Source: DAITQM01 sp039794245 (lineage in GTDB: Bacteria > Pseudomonadota > Gammaproteobacteria > Xanthomonadales > Wenzhouxiangellaceae). Taken from it: a stretch of DNA of 50,259 nt. The stretch lies in assembly GCA_039794245.1 (NCBI GenBank), contig JBDIVS010000022.1, positions 1 to 50,259 of the forward strand, written 5' to 3'. Positions 19,116 through 25,855 of this stretch are shown here, piece after piece (the first letter of the stretch is position 1; each line of letters begins with the position of its first letter). Below the pieces are notes generated by a model that was not told the origin of the DNA, did no database searches, and saw only the letters and a program-made list of their open reading frames with translations. The translations under genes were made by a program, and so were the position numbers.

Positions 19116-19509
19116 AGTCGTTGTTCGTTGTTCGTTGCCGCGTATGCGTCCCCTTTTTGTCATTCCCGGGCACGCGGAAATCCCTGGCCGGTGTGCAGCC
19201 GGAAAGAATATTCACCACGAAGGTCAGACCGGCACTGGAGCATTCCGATTGTGTTCTTGGCTTTGGACAAGCCTGCACGAAGATAGAGAACCCGGTGCGC
19301 GACTTCACCTTGTGGGCCAGAGGACGCCACAACGCTCCTCATCAACAGGCTGGATATAAGGTCGCAAGCCACCTTCGTCCCTTAAGTTCATGCTTGCAAA
19401 TCGGGAGGAGTCCATATAAGGAACGAAGGGTCACGAAGGATGGACTGACGAAGCGAGACCTTCGTGCGCTTCGCGTCCTTCGTGGTGGAAGCCATTGCGT
19501 GACCCGGGG
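19116..19509. other. Intergenic region with repeat and unexplained segment
   Basis: This 394-base gap between convergent thiD and the isocitrate dehydrogenase gene begins with a GTTGTTCGTTGTTCG motif, continues with a segment (about 19150-19420) of lower G+C that I do not recognise, and ends in a hairpin-repeat copy at 19421-19490. TTGTCATTCCCGGGCACGCGG near 19157 is a degenerate cousin of the repeat described at 45379-45559. Short open frames (up to 70 codons) show no family features. Confidence 0.6.
19421..19490. repeat. Long-hairpin intergenic repeat, copy 1 (short)
   Basis: This stretch matches the core of the elements at 35744-35861 and 41441-41560: GAACGAAGG-N2-ACGAAGGATGGA, then GACGAAG, then ACCTTCGTGCGCTTCG-N5-TTCGTGGTGG. 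The two halves are largely complementary and can fold into a long hairpin. It lacks the CAGTAAAACTATTTTT leader of the other copies. Confidence 0.75.
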
Positions 19510-20511
19510 TTACAACCTGGAGAGCAAGGCGGCGGTGAATTCGGCGGTGCCGGCCGTACCGCCCAGGTCACGGGTCAGGCGATCACCGGCGGCCAGCGTA
19601 GTGCGGATCGCCTCGCGGATGCGCCGCGCGCCGTCCTCCAGACCGAGGTGGTCGAGCATCATCGCCGCGGCAAGCAGCAGGGCCGACGGGTTGGCGACTC
19701 CCCGGCCGGCGATATCGGGCGCCGAGCCATGCACCGCCTCGAAAATCGCCACCGACTCGCCGATGTTGGCGCCCGGCGCCAGCCCCAGGCCACCGACCAG
19801 TCCGGCGCACAAGTCGGAAATGATGTCGCCGAACAGGTTGGTGGTGACGATCACATCGAACTGCCAGGGGTTCATCACCAACTGCATGCAGCAGTTATCG
19901 ACGATCATCTCGCCGAACTCGATTTCGGGGTATTCGGCGGCCACCTCGCGGGCCATGTCGAGGAACAGGCCGGAGACCGCCTTCAGAATGTTCGCCTTGT
20001 GCACGGCGGTCACTTTGCGCCGCCCGGTGCGGCGCGCCAGCTCGAAGGCATAGCGGCAGACCCGCCGGCTGCCGGTCCGGGTGTTGACCATCAACGCCTC
20101 AGCGCGCTCGCCGCCGGCGGTGATTCTCGAACCTTCGGCAAGATAGGCGCCTTCGGTGTTTTCGCGCACGGTGATCAGGTCGATGTTCTCGTAATGCGCT
20201 TTCGTCCCCGGAAAGCTCAGCGCCGGCCGGACATTGGCGTAAAGATCGAAATGCTTGCGCAAGGCCACGTTGAGCGAACTGAAGCCGCCGCCGACCGGTG
20301 TGGTCAGCGGGCTTTTCAACGCCACCTTGCAGCGGGCGATGGCCTCGAGCGTCGCGGCGGGCAGCAGTTCACCGTGCGCTTTTTGCGCTTCGAGGCCGGC
20401 GCTGACGAATTCGTAGCGCAGGCCGAGATCGAGGGCATCGAGCACACGCAGCGCCGCGTCCATGATCTCCGGCCCGATCCCGTCGCCGCGGATCACCGCA
20501 ATCGTCGTCAT
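19510..20511 (-). CDS. Isocitrate dehydrogenase, NAD-dependent type
   Basis: The 333-residue protein belongs to the isocitrate/isopropylmalate dehydrogenase family. It has the isocitrate-binding SSLNVALRK segment, the RENTEGAY motif with the catalytic tyrosine, VHKANI with the catalytic lysine, and the metal-binding NLFGDIISD. In the cofactor pocket HGSAPDIAG has Asp-Ile where NADP enzymes have Lys-Tyr, which indicates NAD. The ATG at 20511 gives MTTIAVIRGDGIGPEI, the expected N-terminus; an upstream in-frame start is rejected. The gene lies 10 bases after the glutaredoxin gene in the operon tusDC-tusE-grxC-idh. 3-isopropylmalate dehydrogenase is less likely because of the SSLNVALRK motif. 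Confidence 0.85.
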   Translation of the reverse strand: MTTIAVIRGDGIGPEIMDAALRVLDALDLGLRYEFVSAGLEAQKAHGELLPAATLEAIARCKVALKSPLTTPVGGGFSSLNVALRKHFDLYANVRPALSFPGTKAHYENIDLITVRENTEGAYLAEGSRITAGGERAEALMVNTRTGSRRVCRYAFELARRTGRRKVTAVHKANILKAVSGLFLDMAREVAAEYPEIEFGEMIVDNCCMQLVMNPWQFDVIVTTNLFGDIISDLCAGLVGGLGLAPGANIGESVAIFEAVHGSAPDIAGRGVANPSALLLAAAMMLDHLGLEDGARRIREAIRTTLAAGDRLTRDLGGTAGTAEFTAALLSRL

Positions 20512-20521
20512 CACCGCCCCC

Positions 20522-20779
20522 TCAACCGGCGAGCAGGCGGTCAAGCGCGCCGCTGCGTTCGGCGGCCACCAGGTCGTCATGACCGCCGACGTGCTGCCCG
20601 TTGATGAAGATCTGCGGCACCGTGCGGCGGCCCGAGCGTTCGATCATCTCGTTTTGCAGGGCGGCGTCGTGATCGACGGCGATTTCGTCGAAGGCGAGAC
20701 CGCGGCGCACCAACAGGGCCTTGGCGGCCTGGCAGTAGGGGCAATAGACTTTCGTGTAAATGATGATCTCCGGGGCCAT
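20522..20779 (-). CDS. grxC: Glutaredoxin 3
   Basis: This 85-residue protein has the dithiol active site CPYC (Cys13, Cys16) after the strand EIIIYTKVY, the TVPQIFINGQHVGG motif with the cis-proline, and the C-terminal DDL glutathione-binding feature, all as in GrxC. It reduces disulfides and glutathionylated proteins in the cytoplasm. The ATG at 20779 gives the standard length; an ATG at 20824 would add 15 residues of Pro/Thr-rich tail. It sits between tusE (94 bases upstream) and the isocitrate dehydrogenase gene (10 bases downstream), suggesting service to the sulfur-relay proteins, though grxC is also found in other contexts. Confidence 0.93.
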   Translation of the reverse strand: MAPEIIIYTKVYCPYCQAAKALLVRRGLAFDEIAVDHDAALQNEMIERSGRRTVPQIFINGQHVGGHDDLVAAERSGALDRLLAG

Positions 20780-20873
20780 CTGCGGCTTGCCGGGGGGGCT
20801 GGTCTGGGTGTTGGATGACGTCATCGGTGGTGTGCGGTTCTGCGTGGCAAGTGGGTGATTGAAGGCGCGGCTG

Positions 20874-21257
20874 TCAAATGCAGCCGCGCGGTTTCGGCAA
20901 CCCGGCATATCGGCAAATCCGGCGCGCCGGGGTCTCGCCGAACCAGCGGTAAAGCCGCCGGCTGTCGAGCCTGTGGCCGCCGTCAGGCGAAGCCCGGCCG
21001 GCGTGGCGCGCCAGCAGCGTGACGAGCAGGCGCATGCCGGGCGCGGCATGATACTCGTTGTAATAGTCGCGCGCAAGTTCGACGACCGCCCACTGGTCCG
21101 GGCCGAGTTCGGCGCCGTCGCGCCGGGCCAGCGCCCGGCCGACCGCCGGGCTCCAGTCTTCCGGCCGCACCAGGTGGCCGTCGGCGCCGAGCGCGATCGG
21201 CCGGCCGCCGACGATCAGCGGTTCGGCAGCCGTTTCCGGAGTGGGGGGAACGGTCAT
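20874..21257 (-). CDS. tusE: DsrC/TusE-family sulfur carrier with two C-terminal cysteines
   Basis: DsrC/TusE proteins carry sulfur as a persulfide: TusE in tRNA 2-thiouridine synthesis, DsrC in sulfur oxidation or sulfite reduction. The 127-residue product has the family core (DGHLVRPEDWSPAVGRALA, DQWAVVELARDYYNEY, and an RMLVTLLA helix) and ends in ICRYAGLPKPRGCI. Both cysteines are present: the penultimate Cys126 and Cys115, with ten residues between, the spacing of true DsrC. Typical TusE keeps only the penultimate one. The YLYxLFP motif is altered to RRLYRWFGE. It follows the TusD-TusC fusion gene by 13 bases with a GGAAG ribosome binding site, and precedes grxC. The name tusE follows the neighbourhood; dsrC is an equal alternative. 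Confidence 0.88.
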   Translation of the reverse strand: MTVPPTPETAAEPLIVGGRPIALGADGHLVRPEDWSPAVGRALARRDGAELGPDQWAVVELARDYYNEYHAAPGMRLLVTLLARHAGRASPDGGHRLDSRRLYRWFGETPARRICRYAGLPKPRGCI

Positions 21258-21270
21258 GATGCTTCCAAGG

Positions 21271-21972
21271 TCATGGAGTCAACAGCAGACGGCAGCCGCT
21301 GAGGACATCGTCGATACCGCCGGCCGCGAGCCATCCGACCGCCGCCGGGCGTGGCCCGAACGCATACCGTTCGGCATCGTCCGCCGCACCGTACAACCGG
21401 GCGGCGGTCAGTTCGCGCAGCGTCCGCCAGCGGCCGGCGGTCTCGGCATCGATCTCACTTAAATGGAACAGGCCGCGGCCGCGAAAGACCACGTCGAGCG
21501 GCAGATCGAGCAAGGCGATAGCGAGGGCCAGATCGACGATTTCGCCGTAGGGATCGTAAACCGGATCGGTACCGACCAAAAGCCCGATCGTTCCGTCTTC
21601 CCGGCCGGCGGGCGGCGGCGTGCCCGGCGCCGGTTGCGGCCCGCCGCCGATACACTCGATCGCCGCCGCCTTCTCGGCGGCCAGGGCGAGATCGGTCAGA
21701 CTGGCCAACTCGTAAGGCGCCGCCGGCGGGCCGCTGCGGCGCCTTTCCCAGGCCGAACGGCAAAGCTTCAGGGCTGCACCGCGGGCCGCCCAGTCAGCCC
21801 ACCGGGAAGACGCCGCCGGGCAGCAGGCGGGATCGGCGGCGAGCACGCCGTCCATATAGCAGAACACTAGCGCTTCATCACCTGCAGTCTCAACACACCC
21901 GGCAGCGCTTGGGCCGCCCGCAACAGTGCGGGGATCGGCGGTCACCAGCCGGATCTTCAGCCTGCCTGGCAT
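21271..21972 (-). CDS. Fused TusD-TusC (DsrE-DsrF) sulfur-transfer protein
   Basis: The 233-residue protein appears to join two DsrE-fold domains. Residues 1-110 resemble TusD/DsrE: strand IRLVTADPR, a FCYMDGV motif, then ALKLCRSAWERRR with Cys71 at the place of the active-site cysteine of TusD (Cys78 in E. coli), and a closing YELASLTDLALAAEKA helix. A Pro/Gly linker (about 112-128) leads to residues 130-233, which resemble TusC/DsrF: GLLVGTDPVYDPYGE, VDLALAIALLDLPLDVVF, GLFHL and a C-terminal strand. No TusB/DsrH gene follows. The ATG at 21972 has GGGTGA ahead of it and is preferred over a TTG at 21996. First gene of tusDC-tusE-grxC-idh. The fusion call rests on motif likeness, not alignment. 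Confidence 0.72.
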   Translation of the reverse strand: MPGRLKIRLVTADPRTVAGGPSAAGCVETAGDEALVFCYMDGVLAADPACCPAASSRWADWAARGAALKLCRSAWERRRSGPPAAPYELASLTDLALAAEKAAAIECIGGGPQPAPGTPPPAGREDGTIGLLVGTDPVYDPYGEIVDLALAIALLDLPLDVVFRGRGLFHLSEIDAETAGRWRTLRELTAARLYGAADDAERYAFGPRPAAVGWLAAGGIDDVLSGCRLLLTP

Positions 21973-22004
21973 ACGATTCACCCGATATTTTCGCAAGTTG
22001 CGTT

Positions 22005-22010
22005 AGTATA
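22005..22010 (-). promoter_or_regulatory. Possible -10 box of the tusDC operon
   Basis: TATACT on the minus strand lies 32 bases upstream of the tusDC start in the 133-base divergent gap with the M48 protease gene. No good -35 is seen 16-18 bases further upstream. Confidence 0.35.
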
Positions 22011-22105
22011 GGGTTCGCCGTACACACTGCCGCGGCCGATGATGTGAAACCAGTTGCCTCCGCGGCGGGTCCAACAGCGCGAATGGGACGATCGGCGCTT
22101 TGACG

Positions 22106-23596
22106 ATGCACATTTCAATATTCCTTCGCTTGCCGCAGCTGGCGATCCGGGCTCTGGCCGCGGTACTGGCGCTGTTGCTGCCGCTGACGCTCGCCGCCCA
22201 GGAAGAACGCATCCGTCTGCCCGATCTCGGAGCGAGCGCTGGCAACGTGATCCCGCTCGCCGTCGAAAAAGCCTTTGCCCGGGCCCTGATCCAGCAGATG
22301 CGGGAATACGGCGTGCTGCTCGAGGATCCGCAGATCGCCAGCTATTTCAGCGATATGGGCTATCGCCTCGTGGCACGCAGCGACGAGCCCGGCCGCGATT
22401 TCACCTTCGTCGTGATCAAGGACAATTCGATCAACGCCTTTGCCGCGCCAGGCGGCGTCATCGCCTTGCACACCGGCATGATCCTGCTCGCCGAGCGGGA
22501 GAGCGAGGTGGCCGGTGTCCTCGGTCACGAAATCGCCCATATCACCCAGAAGCATACGGCACGCGCCATCGAACAGGCGCAGGCGATGTCCATCCCGATG
22601 ATGCTGGCGATGCTCGGTTTGATCTTCGCCGGCGGCGGCAGCGGCGAGGCGGTGCAGGCGGCGGTGATCGGCACGCAGGCGGCGGCAGTGCAGGCGCAGA
22701 TCAATTACACCCGGTCCAACGAATTCGAGGCCGACCGGATCGGCATCCGGACGCTCGCCGCCGCCGGTTACGAGCCGCTCGGTATGGCTTCGATGTTCGA
22801 GAAAATGAACAGCGCCTCGCGCGGCCTCGGGCGGATGGTCCCGGAATACCTCAGAACCCACCCGGTGACCACGACGCGAATCGCCGAAGCCAAGAACCGG
22901 GCGGCGTTGATGGGAACTTCGAGTTTCAAACAGAGCGCCGACTTTTACCTGATCCGCGCCCGCCTGCGGGCCCTGACCGAACCTCGGCCCGAGGACGCGA
23001 TGCGCTATTTCGAGCACGCCTTGGACCGCGGCCTCGAACCTTATCCCGACGCCCTGCGTTACGGCGAGAGTGTCGCCCTGCTCAGGCAGCGGAAATTCGA
23101 CGAGGCGCTGGCGATCGCCGAAGCGCTGGTCGCCGCGGCGCCGCGCAATCTGTCCTACCGCATCCAGATGGCCGAAGCGCAACTGGCTTCCGGCCGCCAG
23201 GACGCGGCACTCGCCGAACTGGCCCGCCTGCACTACCAGTTTCCTGGCAATGTCGCGGTGACGTTTCACTACAGCGACGCGCTGCTCTCCACCGGCGATG
23301 TCGGGCACGCCGCCGAGGCCGGCGGACTGTTGCGCCAGTACCTGGTGACTCAGGGCGGGCACGCCCAGCTTTACGAGCTCTACGCCCGGGCCGCGAACCG
23401 GGCCGGCGACAGCGTGCGGGCCAGCGAGGCGATGGCCGAATCGTTCTACCTGCGCGGCCAACTCGGCGATGCGATCTATCAGCTCGAACAGCTCGCCCGC
23501 CGCGACGACCTCGATTATTACCAGCGGGCGCGCATTTCCTCGCGGCTGTCGCAAATGAAGGTCGAATTCGCCCAATATATGGCGCAGCACGGCTGA
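22106..23596 (+). CDS. bepA: Periplasmic M48 metalloprotease with TPR region, BepA/YfgC-like
   Basis: BepA assists outer-membrane protein assembly and degrades misfolded LptD/BamA substrates. The 496-residue protein has an N-terminal signal peptide (IRALAAVLALLLPLTLAAQ), the M48 zinc motif HEIAH (His141-His145 from this start) in the segment VAGVLGHEIAHITQKHTA, the third ligand in NEFEADRIG, a hydrophobic membrane-contacting segment (MMLAMLGLIFAGGG), and a C-terminal half of helical TPR-like repeats (for example DEALAIAEALVAAAP). Length matches BepA (about 490). The ATG at 22106 is preferred to a TTG two codons earlier. It is divergent from the tus operon and stands alone ahead of the phoB promoter. 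Confidence 0.88.
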   Translation: MHISIFLRLPQLAIRALAAVLALLLPLTLAAQEERIRLPDLGASAGNVIPLAVEKAFARALIQQMREYGVLLEDPQIASYFSDMGYRLVARSDEPGRDFTFVVIKDNSINAFAAPGGVIALHTGMILLAERESEVAGVLGHEIAHITQKHTARAIEQAQAMSIPMMLAMLGLIFAGGGSGEAVQAAVIGTQAAAVQAQINYTRSNEFEADRIGIRTLAAAGYEPLGMASMFEKMNSASRGLGRMVPEYLRTHPVTTTRIAEAKNRAALMGTSSFKQSADFYLIRARLRALTEPRPEDAMRYFEHALDRGLEPYPDALRYGESVALLRQRKFDEALAIAEALVAAAPRNLSYRIQMAEAQLASGRQDAALAELARLHYQFPGNVAVTFHYSDALLSTGDVGHAAEAGGLLRQYLVTQGGHAQLYELYARAANRAGDSVRASEAMAESFYLRGQLGDAIYQLEQLARRDDLDYYQRARISSRLSQMKVEFAQYMAQHG

Positions 23597-23627
23597 AATG
23601 CCCAAAGCACCGGGCCGCAGACCTCCA

Positions 23628-23661
23628 TTGTCATCGAACTGTCATTTTGTTTCCCTATTTT
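23628..23661 (+). promoter_or_regulatory. Pho box and -10 box of the phoBR-ppk-ppx operon
   Basis: TTGTCAT (23628-23634), four bases, then CTGTCAT (23639-23645) form a nearly perfect PhoB site of two direct 7-mers at an 11-base period. A -10-like TATTTT (23656-23661) begins ten bases after the site, the normal PhoB-dependent geometry in which the Pho box replaces the -35. It lies 116 bases upstream of the phoB start, so PhoB probably activates its own operon under phosphate starvation. Confidence 0.8.
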
Positions 23662-23760
23662 TAAGGCAACTCCGATTTAAGTCATGAGGATTGAAATCGG
23701 AGCCTCGTTGGACAGCGCGATCCACCATCAGGCGCGGCCCCCCGCCCGGGACTCATCCAG

Positions 23761-24483
23761 ATGCACAACGTGCTCGATAAATCCTTACCGAAACACGCGC
23801 CGGCGATCCTCGTGGTCGATGACGAACCGGCGATCCGCGAGCTGTTGGTGTTCGCGCTGCACCGCGCCCGGATGGAAGCGATCACCGCCGGCGGCGCCGA
23901 GGAAGCGCTCAATGCCCTGGCCGAACGCCGCCCCGACCTGATCCTGCTCGACTGGATGATGCCGGGGACCAGCGGCCTGGAACTGGCCCGCCGGCTGCGG
24001 CGCGAGGAGTACACGCGCGACATCCCGATCATCATGCTGACTGCCCGCACCACCGAGGACGACCGGGTCTTCGGGCTCGAATCGGGGGCCGACGATTACA
24101 TCGTCAAACCGTTTTCGCCGCGCGAACTCGTCGCCCGGGTCCGCGCCGTGCTGCGCCGCGCCAACCCGCACGACGAAGAAGGTAAAATCAGCATCGACGG
24201 CCTGACCATCGACCACGCCAGCCACCGCGTGCTGGCCGGCGACCGGGCCGTCAGAATCGGCCCGACCGAGTACCGCCTGCTGCACTTTTTCATCACCCAC
24301 TACGGCAAGGCGTACAGCCGCGGCCAGTTGCTCGATCACGTCTGGGGGGCCAACGTCTATGTCGAGGAACGCACCGTCGATGTCCATATCCGCCGCCTGC
24401 GCAAGGCCCTCGAACCGCACGGGATGGCGCACCTGGTACAGACCATCCGCGGTCATGGCTACCGCTTCGGCGCCGGGGCTTGA
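23761..24483 (+). CDS. phoB: Phosphate regulon response regulator
   Basis: PhoB is the OmpR-family regulator that activates phosphate-starvation genes. The 240-residue protein has a receiver domain (acidic pocket Asp20-Asp21, phosphoacceptor Asp64 in LILLDWMMPG, TARTTEDD and the KPFSP lysine) and a C-terminal winged helix with the recognition segment RTVDVHIRRLRKAL and wing GHGYRF. It is followed after 54 bases by phoR on the same strand and preceded by a Pho box at 23628-23645. The N-terminal tail is about 12 residues longer than E. coli PhoB. The ribosome binding site is weak. Confidence 0.95.
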   Translation: MHNVLDKSLPKHAPAILVVDDEPAIRELLVFALHRARMEAITAGGAEEALNALAERRPDLILLDWMMPGTSGLELARRLRREEYTRDIPIIMLTARTTEDDRVFGLESGADDYIVKPFSPRELVARVRAVLRRANPHDEEGKISIDGLTIDHASHRVLAGDRAVRIGPTEYRLLHFFITHYGKAYSRGQLLDHVWGANVYVEERTVDVHIRRLRKALEPHGMAHLVQTIRGHGYRFGAGA

Positions 24484-24537
24484 AGCCGGCTGCCGGCGGA
24501 CCCCGCATGGCAGCGGTGGCAGAAGGGGCGAGGCACC

Positions 24538-25848
24538 ATGCCGCCGCCTGCGGCGCAGGGGCGGAAGGTGAAGCGCCACTGGCTGGCGCCGCTGCTGGTG
24601 GTCGCCACCGCAGCCCTGGCCGCCCATCTGGCCGGCAGCCTGTTGCCCATCACCGCGGTGCTCGCCGCCGGGCTCTTCTGGGAGCTTTTGCAATCGACCC
24701 GCCTGGCCCGCTGGCTGGAGAATCCAGCCGCTAACCCGCCGCGCGCCGCCGGCCGCTGGCGGCATCTGTTCAACCGCGTGTTCCACCGGCTACACCACCT
24801 CGAAAAGGAACTGCGGGCCCGTGAAATGCTGCTGGAGGCGTTTCAGACCGCGACGGCCGCGTTCCCCGAACCGGTGCTGCTGCTCGACGACAAGGAAGTG
24901 ATTCAGTGGTACAACCAGGCGGCCGCGCTGCACCTCGGCCTGCGCCTGAAGGGTGACCGCGGCCAGTTCATCCGCCACCTGATCCGCCAGCCGGCATTCA
25001 TCGCCTGGCTCGACGGCGGGCTGGAGGATCTGGCCGAGATCGAATCGCCGCTCGACCCGGCGATCACCTTCCGGGTCAGTTGCGCCGTACTCGACCGCCA
25101 TCGCCGCCTGCTGCTCTTTCGCGATATCAGCGAAATGCAGCAGGCCGAAGCGATGCGTCGCGATTTCGTCGCCAATGTCTCGCACGAATTGCGCACGCCG
25201 TTGACCGTGCTCGCCGGTTATCTCGAAACCCTGGGCGAGGATGGCGCGCTGGAGTTGGCGCCGATCGTCCAGCGCATGCGCGACCAGAGCAGTCTGATGC
25301 AGCACCTGATCGACGATCTGATCGAACTGTCGCGCTTGCAGACCCAGGGGATCACCGGCCGCGAACGGCAGGTGGCGATGGCGCCCCTTATCGCGCAACT
25401 GGTCGAACGGGCCGAAGAGCTGAGCGGCGGGCGGCACACGATCACCTGTGACGCCGACACCCAGTACGATCTGTACGCCGCCCCCGGCGACCTCGAAAGC
25501 GCCTTCGGCAACCTGATTTCGAACGCCGTGCGCTACACGCCGGCCGGCGGCAATATCGCCATCGCCTGGCGCGCCGGCAGCGGCGGCGGGGCGTTCAGCG
25601 TCCACGACACCGGCATCGGCATTCCGGAAAAAGACATCCCGCGGCTGACCGAGCGCTTCTACCGCGTGGCCAAGGACCGCTCGCGGGCGAGCGGCGGCTC
25701 CGGTCTCGGCCTGTCGATCGTTAAACATGCGCTGAACGCCCACCAGGCGACCTTGGAGATCATCAGCCGGCCTGGCAAGGGCAGCACCTTCACGGCCCGT
25801 TTCCCCGCCCACCGCCTGCGTTTCGCCAACCGGCGGCAGAGCGCCTGA
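24538..25848 (+). CDS. phoR: Phosphate regulon sensor histidine kinase
   Basis: PhoR phosphorylates PhoB when phosphate is low. The 436-residue protein has an N-terminal hydrophobic hairpin (about residues 14-48), a PAS domain (FPEPVLLLDDKEVIQWYNQAA region), the HisKA box NVSHELRTPL with phosphorylated His216, and the ATPase domain with N-box NLISNAVRYT, G1 DTGIGI, F-box and G2 GSGLGLSIVKH. This is the standard PhoR plan with a short membrane region and no large periplasmic domain. It is spaced 54 bases from phoB and seven bases from ppk1. Pst/PhoU genes, which usually report phosphate to PhoR, are not in the window. Confidence 0.93.
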   Translation: MPPPAAQGRKVKRHWLAPLLVVATAALAAHLAGSLLPITAVLAAGLFWELLQSTRLARWLENPAANPPRAAGRWRHLFNRVFHRLHHLEKELRAREMLLEAFQTATAAFPEPVLLLDDKEVIQWYNQAAALHLGLRLKGDRGQFIRHLIRQPAFIAWLDGGLEDLAEIESPLDPAITFRVSCAVLDRHRRLLLFRDISEMQQAEAMRRDFVANVSHELRTPLTVLAGYLETLGEDGALELAPIVQRMRDQSSLMQHLIDDLIELSRLQTQGITGRERQVAMAPLIAQLVERAEELSGGRHTITCDADTQYDLYAAPGDLESAFGNLISNAVRYTPAGGNIAIAWRAGSGGGAFSVHDTGIGIPEKDIPRLTERFYRVAKDRSRASGGSGLGLSIVKHALNAHQATLEIISRPGKGSTFTARFPAHRLRFANRRQSA

Positions 25849-25855
25849 CCCGCCG

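Noticed and set aside
19160..19372. 70-codon minus-strand frame in the thiD-idh gap
   Set aside because: No recognisable domain, and it overlaps repeat-like sequence; kept only as an unexplained segment.
23684..23941. 85-codon frame overlapping the phoB start
   Set aside because: It is in another frame, overlaps phoB and has no features; the Pho box and phoB explain the region.
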